36,596 bases of DNA from contig NZ_VJXY01000059.1 in the NCBI RefSeq assembly GCF_014831675.1, forward strand, positions 1 through 36,596, written 5' to 3'. The notes under the pieces are model-generated. The model did no database searches. It saw only the letters and a program-made list of their open reading frames with translations, and was not told where the DNA came from. The position numbers were made by a program, and so were the translations under genes. Each line of letters begins with the position of its first letter. The stretch's first letter is position 1. Below are positions 15,087 through 22,316 of this stretch, piece after piece. The stretch comes from Komarekiella delphini-convector SJRDD-AB1 (GTDB lineage Bacteria > Cyanobacteriota > Cyanobacteriia > Cyanobacteriales > Nostocaceae).

Positions 15087-17113
15087 AAAAGCCTTTATCG
15101 CCACTACAATCCCCAGATGACGTAGATCAACTACAACCATACCAAATCAAGCTGATGCAGCATCAGGAAGAACCAGCCCACCAGTTGGTACAAAAGATTA
15201 ACCAAATCATCGCCAATAGCTCAGCGACTACATTGATGCTGCAAGAGATAGCCCAATTGCTAGGAGTTATCTTCCAAGTCGATTGCTGTTGCTTGGTTCC
15301 AGTAACGAGTGAGGAATCTACTAGCGAAGCGACTACTGCTAATTGGTGTGCTGATGAGTATCTAGGGTTGCCACACCCAAACGAGATATTCTCGATGGAA
15401 CAGTTGCTTATGGACTCGCCAGTAGTGCAATGTGCTGCTGAACCATTGACTATTGAAGATATTTCAATTATTCAGAACAGCTTGGTAATCGGGTGTCAAT
15501 ATTTACCACTACCAATAAAAGCGGTTTTGGCAATTCCCACCCGGCTTGGTGGCAATAATAATGGAGTGATTAGTCTGATTAAATTTCAACCCTATGATTG
15601 GAGTGAATCAGAAAAGCAATTACTCAAAGTGCTGGAGTCGTCTTGCGCGATCGCTTTTTCTCGAGTAGCACAAGCTCAGTTGATTGCTCATCAACAGCAG
15701 TATTTGCAAAAAAGCGACCAGCACCAAAGCTTAATCAAGCAATTAACTTTATTAAGTCGGAGTAACTTGGAGTTGAATCAAATGCTCCAGTTAGTAATCG
15801 CCTCTACTGCTGAATCTCTACAAGCAGATCGCGGTTTGCTTATACTACTAAAATATACAGATCCACTTTTTAGAACTCGACCCAAAAAACAAGTTCCTAG
15901 AGCGAAAGCTACCGTACATGCCGAATGGAACAGGGCAACACAAATTTCTGGTACTAGTAAACTAGATACCTTGGACGAATCCTTCTTACTCTCAGAGTGT
16001 GGTTTATGCCAGCGTGTGTTCATAGACTCTGGAAAACCAGTAATCATTGATGATTATACAGAGCAAAACGATACCTATCCAGCCGCCTCATTATTTGCAA
16101 TAGAAGAATTACCTGCGGCATTGTTAATGCCACTAGAAAGTCAGGCCAAAGTTTTAGGATTCTTAGTGCTACAGCAAACGGTTGCTCGCAATTGGCAACC
16201 AGCAGAATTAAATCTTGTGGAAATGGTTTGCGCCCAAGTCAGCAATGCCATAATTCAGTCACAGACATTGCGGCAAGTTCAGACTTTGGTAGATGAGCGA
16301 ACAGCAAAACTACAAAGCAGTCTTGAACTTCAGGCAAAATTGCATGAAAGAACGCGGCAATATGTCGAGCAGCTGCGGAAACTCAATGAACTCAAAGATG
16401 AATTCTTGAGCAACATGAGCGATCGCTTACGCTATCCTCTGACAAACATGCTAATGTCAATTCGTAACTTACGTCTGCCAGGAATAGCACCAGAACGTCA
16501 GGTTAGGTACTTGGACATCTTAGAGCAAGAATGTACAAAGGAAATCAACCTGATTAATGACTTGCTGACACTCCAAAAACTAGAGTCTCATCAAGAAGCT
16601 CCGCAATTAGAAACTATTGATTTAAATAATAGAGTCAAGGATATAGCAGTATCTTTTGAGCGAAAACTTGCAGAGAAGGGATTAAGAATTTCTGTAGAAT
16701 TGCCACAAGAGCCATTAACACTGCAAACCGAACTAGAAAGTTTTGACCGTATCCTCCAAGAGTTGTTAACTAATGTCTGTAAATACTCGGAGCATGATAC
16801 TCTCGTCCACTTGCAAGCCTCTCACCAAGTTGATCAACTGATTGATCAAGTTATTATTAAAGTGACGAATATAGGACGTGCCATTTCCGAAGAAGAAGCG
16901 ACATATATATTTGATAAGTTCCGTCGCGGTAAAGGGCGCTGGACTCCGGGGACTGGCTTGGGACTTGCTTTAGTTAAGTCTTTAGTGCAGCATTTAAATG
17001 GAGCGATCACTGTTGAGAGTGTTTCAATCTCGGATTCTCAACTGAGCGAAATTTGCTTTACCCTGACTTTGCCCCAATTTTCTGAAAGCAAACCATATTC
17101 TGAAAGTGACTAA
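15083..17113 (+). CDS. GAF-GAF histidine-kinase-like sensor lacking the phospho-accepting histidine
   Basis: 676 residues from ATG 15083, chosen for its ATGA overlap with the small ORF; starts at 15041 or 15056 are alternatives. First GAF-like domain ~48-190, second ~222-395 (LNQMLQLVIASTAESLQADR, GLLILL), a coiled coil ~395-435, then a dimerisation segment ~436-500 and an ATPase domain ~545-665. The H-box reads KDEFLSNMSDRLRYPL: the expected histidine is Asp447 (codon GAT 16421-16423). The N-box (ELLTNVCKYS), F-box (IFDKFRRG) and G2 (TGLGLAL) are kept, but G1 reads NIGRA instead of DxGxG (N596). It therefore probably cannot autophosphorylate by the usual route and may act as an allosteric sensor or scaffold. 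It overlaps the following SRPBCC gene by 8 bp. No response regulator is adjacent. Confidence 0.85.
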   Translation: MKKPLSPLQSPDDVDQLQPYQIKLMQHQEEPAHQLVQKINQIIANSSATTLMLQEIAQLLGVIFQVDCCCLVPVTSEESTSEATTANWCADEYLGLPHPNEIFSMEQLLMDSPVVQCAAEPLTIEDISIIQNSLVIGCQYLPLPIKAVLAIPTRLGGNNNGVISLIKFQPYDWSESEKQLLKVLESSCAIAFSRVAQAQLIAHQQQYLQKSDQHQSLIKQLTLLSRSNLELNQMLQLVIASTAESLQADRGLLILLKYTDPLFRTRPKKQVPRAKATVHAEWNRATQISGTSKLDTLDESFLLSECGLCQRVFIDSGKPVIIDDYTEQNDTYPAASLFAIEELPAALLMPLESQAKVLGFLVLQQTVARNWQPAELNLVEMVCAQVSNAIIQSQTLRQVQTLVDERTAKLQSSLELQAKLHERTRQYVEQLRKLNELKDEFLSNMSDRLRYPLTNMLMSIRNLRLPGIAPERQVRYLDILEQECTKEINLINDLLTLQKLESHQEAPQLETIDLNNRVKDIAVSFERKLAEKGLRISVELPQEPLTLQTELESFDRILQELLTNVCKYSEHDTLVHLQASHQVDQLIDQVIIKVTNIGRAISEEEATYIFDKFRRGKGRWTPGTGLGLALVKSLVQHLNGAITVESVSISDSQLSEICFTLTLPQFSESKPYSESD

Positions 17114-17705
17114 AGAACATAACACAACAGAAGACTTTGATTTCCAGTCCTCTAGTGATGACACCAACCTAGAAGGAGATTTACTTGCTGATACAGTTGT
17201 GCCAGCTAAAGTAGAAGTCCAAGTCGAGAAGATAGCAGAGCGACAAAGGCGAATCAGTGCTAAAATCCAAATTCCCCAACCAATAGAACGAATCTGGAAG
17301 GTTTTGACAGATTATGAAGCCTTGGCTGACTTTATCCCCAACCTCGCCAAGAGCCGTATAATTGAGCATCCCAACGGTGGTATTAGACTGGAGCAAATAG
17401 GCTCTGGACGCTTCCTAAATTTCAACTTTTGTGCGCGTGTAGTTTTGGATTTGGAAGAATACTTCCCTCAAGAAATTAATTTCCGCATGGTAGAGGGAGA
17501 TTTCAAAGGCTTTTCTGGCAGCTGGTATTTAGAGCCTTATTCCCTTGGTGAGTATATAGGAACAAATCTCTGCTACACAATTCAAGTTTGGCCTAAACTC
17601 ACCATGCCAGTAGCAATCATTGAAAATCGATTAAGTAATGATTTGCGCTTAAACATGCTAGCGATTCACCAGCGTGTAGGACAGCTAGCTAGCAAGGAAC
17701 CCTAA
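17106..17705 (+). CDS. SRPBCC (START/polyketide cyclase-like) family protein
   Basis: 199 residues starting at GTG 17106, overlapping the kinase-like stop by 8 bp and so translationally coupled. After a ~40-residue acidic, probably flexible N-terminus, residues ~45-195 match the helix-grip fold: RRISAKIQIPQPIERIWKVL, TDYEALADFIPNLAKSRIIE, and RMVEGDFKGFSGSWYLEPYS. The family binds hydrophobic ligands in a deep pocket (Coq10/START type) or acts as cyclases; the ligand is unknown. The tight coupling suggests it supplies or senses a lipid or pigment-like ligand for the upstream sensor, an inference only. Confidence 0.85.
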   Translation: MTKEHNTTEDFDFQSSSDDTNLEGDLLADTVVPAKVEVQVEKIAERQRRISAKIQIPQPIERIWKVLTDYEALADFIPNLAKSRIIEHPNGGIRLEQIGSGRFLNFNFCARVVLDLEEYFPQEINFRMVEGDFKGFSGSWYLEPYSLGEYIGTNLCYTIQVWPKLTMPVAIIENRLSNDLRLNMLAIHQRVGQLASKEP

Positions 17706-17783
17706 CATCCTTATTCACTTAGCTTCACGGTAAGTGATAAGTTGATTAGCGCTGCAAAGGACATTCTTGCTTTTTACTTTAAG

Positions 17784-17856
17784 TACCCCCAGGGGAATTC
17801 GAATCCCCGTTACCTCCGTGAAAGGGAGGTGTCCTAGGCCTCTAGACGATGGGGGC
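17784..17856 (-). tRNA. trnE-UUC: tRNA-Glu (anticodon UUC)
   Basis: Read leftward, the 73-nt sequence starts GCCCCCATCGTCTAGAGGCC and closes with an acceptor arm TGGGGGT plus discriminator A; the first pair is G-U as in chloroplast tRNA-Glu. The anticodon arm is CCTCC-CTTTCAC-GGAGG with anticodon TTC, and the T arm GGGGATTCGAATTCCCC is complete. CCA is not encoded. In cyanobacteria this tRNA serves both protein synthesis and, as glutamyl-tRNA, the first step of tetrapyrrole synthesis. Confidence 0.97.
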
Positions 17857-17861
17857 ATTGG

Positions 17862-17905
17862 ACTCAGACCTTTTATAAGGTAACGAATTTCCCTGCTGAT
17901 GTCAA
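17862..17905 (-). promoter_or_regulatory. Probable promoter of tRNA-Glu
   Basis: On the leftward strand a perfect TTGACA (17900-17905) is followed 17 bases later by TACCTT (17877-17882), partly overlapping an A/T-rich TTATAA. The tRNA begins about 20 bases further on. The -35 is consensus; the -10 is weak. Confidence 0.45.
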
Positions 17906-18248
17906 CAGGTTTTGCTAAAAAAGTTTGGTAGTAGCTATGAATGCAAGCAAAAACGTCTACACACTTTTACTCAAAACTGGTCTTTGTCTCTATGCGGAAC
18001 ATAAATCAGACAACTAACATCCTTCCCTGCATAAAGCACGGAGAATTCTTAAACAGCCGAAGTTGGTTCTTAATTCAAACAACACCTTGTGCCACCAATC
18101 AGTTACAAATGCTGTCTTATGGAGAACTAAAATATGACAAAATCTCTGAATTCGCCAAGGAATAAAAGGTATGATGTTGTACCCTTAAGAGTTAATATGT
18201 GTGATTCTTTACAAAAGATTTTGAAATATATCGCTCAAAATCTACAAC
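17906..18248. other. Intergenic, promoter region of antiporter
   Basis: 343 bp between the tRNA promoter and the antiporter. A 74-codon frame at 17941-18165 has no ribosome site and unremarkable composition, so it was not called. No RNA or repeat was recognised. Confidence 0.5.
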
Positions 18249-20171
18249 ATGGAAGCATCTTTTGAAATCACCCTACAAATGGTGATCACTGTTCTTGCAG
18301 GCATTAGCGCCCAGGTGGTGGCTGCATACCTCCGAGTACCCAGCATCGTCTTGTTACTGCTTTTGGGCATTTTACTTGGCTCTGATGGCATGGGGCTGCT
18401 GCACCCGCATTTGCTAGGCACTGGACTAGAAGTTATTGTCTCCCTAGCGACGGCAATAATTTTGTTTGAGGGCGGACTCAATTTGGATCTACGAGAGTTG
18501 GGTAGAGTCTCAGTCAGCCTGCAATTGCTCGTGACTCTGGGAACGCTGATTACACTACTTGGCGGTAGCATGGCAGCTCACTGGCTGGGTGAATTTCCTT
18601 GGAACATAGCTTTTCTCTACGCTTCCATAGTCGTAGTTACAGGCCCAACCGTCATTAGTCCCCTGCTCAAACAAATCAGCGTAGATCGACAAGTAGCAAC
18701 GCTTTTGGAAGGAGAAGGTGTTTTAATTGACCCGGTAGGAGCTATCCTTGCCTTCGTTGTTCTAGATACAATTCTGAATGGCGATGCTGACCCAATCAAT
18801 GCCATCATCGGTTTACTCTTGCGTCTTGGTATTGGTGGGGCAATTGGTGGTGCTGGCGGTTATTTAATGAGCTTGATTTTTAAACGCGCCAATTTTCTGT
18901 CAATTGAACTCAAAAATCTGGTAGTGCTGGCGGTACTCTGGAGTTTGTTTGCTTTAGCCCAAACAATCCGCAGTGAAGCAGGAGTCATGACAACAGTAGT
19001 TGCAGGAGCAGTATTTGCCAATTCCTCGGTGCCAGAAGAACGCTTGTTGAGGAACTTCAAAGGTCAGTTGACAATTCTCAGTGTTTCAGTGCTATTCATC
19101 CTCCTAGCAGCTGACTTGTCTATTGCCAGTGTGTTTGCCTTGGGTTGGGGTAGTTTATTCACCGTTCTGGTACTGATGTTCGTCGTTCGTCCGATTAACA
19201 TCCTTTTATGTACTTGGAACAGTGATCTTAACTGGCGACAAAAACTGTTTTTAAGTTGGGTTGCTCCCAGAGGAATTGTTGCTGCTTCTGTTGCTTCTTT
19301 ATTTGCAATTTTGCTGACACAGCATGGTTTCAATGGTGGTGATGCCATCAAAGCTTTAGTCTTTCTCACAATTATCATGACAGTTGTCTGCCAAGGGCTA
19401 ACAGCTGGATGGATTGCTCAGTGCTTAAAAATCACCTCCAAAGATGCAACTGGGGCGGTGATTGTTGGTTGTAATCCCTTGAGTCTTTTGATTGCGCGGT
19501 TCTTTCAAGAGCGGGGAGAAAATGTGGTGATGATTGATACTGATCCAGATTGTTTTGAGCAAGCTGAAGCACAAAATCTCCGAGTTATTGCTAGCAGTGC
19601 TCTGGATGCGGATGTTTTGGAAGAAGCGGGACTTGCCTCTGTGGGAACTTTTCTTGCCATGACTAAGAATGGCGAAGTGAATTTTGTCTTGGCTCAACGT
19701 GCAGCAGAGGAATTTAATCCGCCACGTGTATTAGCAGTTTTTCCTCGTGATCGGCAAGCTACTAGTTCAGCAAACGAGAATAAAGTTAACCAAGCCTTTA
19801 TCCCAGATTTAGCAATCAAGACTTGGAATGAGTACCTGAGTGATGGGCGAGTCAAGCTAGGGACAACTACACTGGTTGAGTCAGAATTTTCTAATCAAAG
19901 CGATCGCATTCAGGAAATGATTCGGACTAAGGTGTTGATACCGTTATTGCTAGAGCGAGAAGAACGCCTACAAGTAATGCCAGCAAATCAAGAGTGGGAA
20001 GCTGGCGATCGCATTATCTACCTATTGTATGACCCCAGACCTAAGCTTTTAAAACGCTTATCTGGCGCTACCCAGTCTACTCGCCTCTCTCTAGAAAAGT
20101 TACCAGAAGTTGAGGAAGTCCCCCTTGATCAATTATCTCAACTTTCAACCAGTGAGATTCCTGGGGGATGA
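18249..20171 (+). CDS. Na+/H+ antiporter, CPA1 NhaP-type with C-terminal TrkA-N-like domain
   Basis: 640 residues. About 12 membrane segments span residues 1-395. Exchanger motifs: ILFEGGLNLDLREL (~71-84), TGPT (131-134) and the ion-binding GEGVLIDPVGA with D161. It swaps Na+ (or K+) for H+ across the plasma or thylakoid membrane for salt and pH balance. From ~402 a Rossmann-like regulatory domain follows (AVIVGCNPLSLLIARFFQER, VVMIDTDPD, AFLAMTKNGEVN-like block), but the glycine motif is GCNPLS rather than GxGxxG, so nucleotide binding may be altered. Residues ~540-615 are a TrkA-C-like tail (LQVMPANQEWEAGDRIIYLL). Ends with a G-rich tract just past the stop. Confidence 0.88.
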   Translation: MEASFEITLQMVITVLAGISAQVVAAYLRVPSIVLLLLLGILLGSDGMGLLHPHLLGTGLEVIVSLATAIILFEGGLNLDLRELGRVSVSLQLLVTLGTLITLLGGSMAAHWLGEFPWNIAFLYASIVVVTGPTVISPLLKQISVDRQVATLLEGEGVLIDPVGAILAFVVLDTILNGDADPINAIIGLLLRLGIGGAIGGAGGYLMSLIFKRANFLSIELKNLVVLAVLWSLFALAQTIRSEAGVMTTVVAGAVFANSSVPEERLLRNFKGQLTILSVSVLFILLAADLSIASVFALGWGSLFTVLVLMFVVRPINILLCTWNSDLNWRQKLFLSWVAPRGIVAASVASLFAILLTQHGFNGGDAIKALVFLTIIMTVVCQGLTAGWIAQCLKITSKDATGAVIVGCNPLSLLIARFFQERGENVVMIDTDPDCFEQAEAQNLRVIASSALDADVLEEAGLASVGTFLAMTKNGEVNFVLAQRAAEEFNPPRVLAVFPRDRQATSSANENKVNQAFIPDLAIKTWNEYLSDGRVKLGTTTLVESEFSNQSDRIQEMIRTKVLIPLLLEREERLQVMPANQEWEAGDRIIYLLYDPRPKLLKRLSGATQSTRLSLEKLPEVEEVPLDQLSQLSTSEIPGG

Positions 20172-20182
20172 GAAGAGGAGCA

Positions 20183-20219
20183 GGGGGCAGGGGGGGCAGG
20201 GGAGCAGAGGGGCAGGGGG
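20183..20219 (+). repeat. G-tract short tandem repeat with quadruplex potential
   Basis: Five runs of G (5, 7, 4, 4 and 5) separated by loops of 2-6 bases lie 12 bp after the antiporter stop, on its coding strand. Runs of this GGGGCAG/GGGGAGC type are common short tandem repeats in Nostocales. Confidence 0.75.
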
Positions 20220-20233
20220 AGAATAATAACTTC

Positions 20234-20263
20234 AGCACGGGCTAAACCATAGCTATCCGTGCT
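20234..20263. terminator. Hairpin between converging genes
   Basis: AGCACGG-GCTA (20234-20244) pairs with TAGC (20250-20253) and CCGTGCT (20257-20263) with a 3-base bulge. It lies between the antiporter end and the leftward cytochrome b gene end and can serve both. Confidence 0.6.
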
Positions 20264-20283
20264 TCAGCACTCAGCACTCACTA

Positions 20284-20937
20284 TTAACTTTGGGAAGGGA
20301 TAAACTCGCTTTCTGCTGGTTGTTGTAAATTACCAAATTCAGATTTCGGTTGATACATTTGCTTTTCTTGCCACAGTAAAGCAGATAAATGTACCACAGC
20401 AAGAATTAGGGTAGCCACCGAGATCAGATAACTGTGTATGGTATACAGGTGTTGGATGGTAACGGTACTAATGGCTCCACCGCCAGTCAGGATATCGCGC
20501 AGTTGCCCACCGATAAAAGGAATTGCTTCAATGGTTCCTAACTCAATGCTAAAACGCCAGTATCCTTCTTGAGTCCAGTCTAAAAGCATTGCACTCCAAT
20601 CTAGCGCGATCGCACTCAGGGCAAACAATATTCCACTAATCCAAGCAACCAGCCAACTTTTGCGAAATTGCCGACCTAAAAACATCACCACAATTTGAAT
20701 TAAGGCAACGACAATTACTGCATTACCAGAAATCTCATGTGCTCTATGAAATAGCCAGCCGTATGGCACTTCTGTATTAATTCTTCTCAAAGAATTATAA
20801 GCACCGCCTGCTGTCGGTTCGTAATCAAAAGAAAGTAAAACTCCCGTAGAGAGATAAATTAAACACAGAGTAAGAATTACGACTGCTAATGTCGTCGCCA
20901 GTCGCCGCAAAATTCTATCGAACTGAGTGCTTTGCAT
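20284..20937 (-). CDS. Cytochrome b6-like membrane protein with an altered haem site
   Basis: 217 residues, four membrane helices, equal in size to PetB. The stretch INTEVPYGWLFHRAH aligns with the cytochrome b6 segment MTEVPYGWLxxxxH. Haem ligands: H67 corresponds to b6 H86, H168 to H187 and H183 to H202, but the position of H100 is Gln81. Cys35 of b6, which anchors the extra haem cn, is Thr here by alignment. DWTQEGYW replaces PWDQVGYW. So the quinol-oxidising-side haem pair is complete while the other haem site lacks one histidine. It is therefore a paralogue rather than the b6f subunit; no Rieske, subunit IV or cytochrome f gene is beside it. Possible role in an alternative quinone or ferric-reductase-like electron path, unproven. 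Confidence 0.82.
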   Translation of the reverse strand: MQSTQFDRILRRLATTLAVVILTLCLIYLSTGVLLSFDYEPTAGGAYNSLRRINTEVPYGWLFHRAHEISGNAVIVVALIQIVVMFLGRQFRKSWLVAWISGILFALSAIALDWSAMLLDWTQEGYWRFSIELGTIEAIPFIGGQLRDILTGGGAISTVTIQHLYTIHSYLISVATLILAVVHLSALLWQEKQMYQPKSEFGNLQQPAESEFIPSQS

Positions 20938-21035
20938 GGCTAAGCTCTCCTAACTTAAGTGAGTATTTATTCTTATTACAATTTTAGCTAAGAAAAATTA
21001 AGATATTTTACTTTTTTAAGAGTTTGATAAATTTT

Positions 21036-21749
21036 TTAAACTAAATACTGCACCCAAGCTTTTAACGGTTCTGGTGAGCCATACCAAATGCCAAGGTTTC
21101 TGGGAGAATGCCTTACACCTTCGATAACAAGATTTTCTGCCCCCTCTAGATGAGCAGCTTCAATGGGGGTGATCCCATCGCCCCAAGTGTTACCCTTGCC
21201 ACAGGTTAATTGGTAACTACTGTAAGCTAACCAGCTACCGCGCCGCCTTTCCCCAAAAATAGTTTTACCAGCCACGCAAACGTAACGAACGTCTTTGTAG
21301 AAAGCTCCAGGGTAATTATTGGTGACAAAATCCAGATTCCAGCGCGTCCAGCGTTCTTGGCTAATGTGGGGTGTACCCAAGGTAACGAGGGTCGCAACTA
21401 AGGAATGTGCTTCCCAGAGGGATGGATTAAGCTCACCGCGTGCCGAATAAGGCTTTTCGCCCATGTAGATGCGAGATATCCACCCCCCGGCTGAGTGACC
21501 AATCAAGTTAATTTGAGTAGCGTTATATTGTTGCAATATCTGCTTTACAGTGCGATCAAGTTGCCACAGAATCGGTGTTACTGGTCTTCCGCCGAGAGTG
21601 GGTAGCCAATCACGTCGCCGCAGTGGTACTGTAACTGTGGAAAAACCCAACTGTTGTAGTGATTGTTCTAGTTGGCGGTAAGCGATCGCACTTTCTAAAT
21701 ATCCAGGTAAAATAACTGTCGGTAATGGCATTTTAGATTTTGGATGCAA
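21036..21749 (-). CDS. Alpha/beta hydrolase, lipase/esterase-like
   Basis: 237 residues. The order of elements fits an alpha/beta hydrolase of the PGAP1/lipase-class type: oxyanion segment VILPGYLES near the start, nucleophile elbow INLIGHSAGGW with S86, LVTLGTPH after strand 6, acid residue probably D191 in WGDGITP, and H214 in VRHSPRNLG. Such enzymes cleave ester bonds in lipids or related molecules. No signal peptide, so probably cytoplasmic or membrane-peripheral. The cyanobacterial family has no assigned substrate that I can name. The next gene downstream on the strand (cytochrome b6-like) begins 98 bp later, so co-transcription is possible. Confidence 0.85.
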   Translation of the reverse strand: MHPKSKMPLPTVILPGYLESAIAYRQLEQSLQQLGFSTVTVPLRRRDWLPTLGGRPVTPILWQLDRTVKQILQQYNATQINLIGHSAGGWISRIYMGEKPYSARGELNPSLWEAHSLVATLVTLGTPHISQERWTRWNLDFVTNNYPGAFYKDVRYVCVAGKTIFGERRRGSWLAYSSYQLTCGKGNTWGDGITPIEAAHLEGAENLVIEGVRHSPRNLGIWYGSPEPLKAWVQYLV

Positions 21750-22316
21750 GCATTTAGCGAGAATTTCGAGTCAGGCGCGTGCAAAGAAAGATCTGATTTG
21801 AGATTTTTTTAACAAATACCTAAATACCTATAATGGTCTTGATTGCCGGAATACTCAATAAATCAATTGGGAAAGCTGCTAAACAGTTTTAGAGTCTGCG
21901 GATGTGGTAGTATTGTCAGAAGTAGTTCGGTCTACAATTCAATTGTGACAACTGTTACAGAAGCGTCGGATTAGAAAAAAGTAAAGTAAAACAAGATAAA
22001 TTGAATAAGTAGTTATACATACAGGAATTGTGCGATCGCCTAAACTCTTAACTGCTCAACATCTCAGTTTTTCTAACAATTCACAAAAATCAAAAGTAGT
22101 AATTTTTTAAATTTCTCGCTAACAAGTGCAACTTTAAACTATAATATTGCATCATTATAAAAATTAAATGCTTCAAATAATGATAATGCCAATCTTGCTG
22201 TTTTGAGTGCCAAGCATAAGAAGTTATTATTTGTGAAGGGAAGCATCTACAGCAATATAGTCTGAAAGATAAGATCACTATTCAACTGCAACCGAGCCGA
22301 GTGAACGATAACAGCT
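21750..22316. other. Divergent intergenic region
   Basis: 567 bp, AT-rich, holding the promoters of the leftward hydrolase and the rightward TonB-like gene. One CRP-like palindrome (21944-21959) is listed separately. No gene or RNA recognised. Confidence 0.5.
21944..21959. promoter_or_regulatory. CRP-like site candidate
   Basis: TGTGACAACTGTTACA matches the CRP-type pattern TGTGA-N6-TCACA at 9 of 10 positions and also contains GTG-N8-TAC, one base from the NtcA pattern. It lies 195 bp upstream of the hydrolase and 357 bp upstream of the TonB-like gene. Single short match, so weak. Confidence 0.3.

Noticed and set aside
17941-18165. 74-codon frame upstream of the antiporter
   Set aside because: No ribosome site, no recognisable protein character, and it lies in the likely promoter region of the antiporter.
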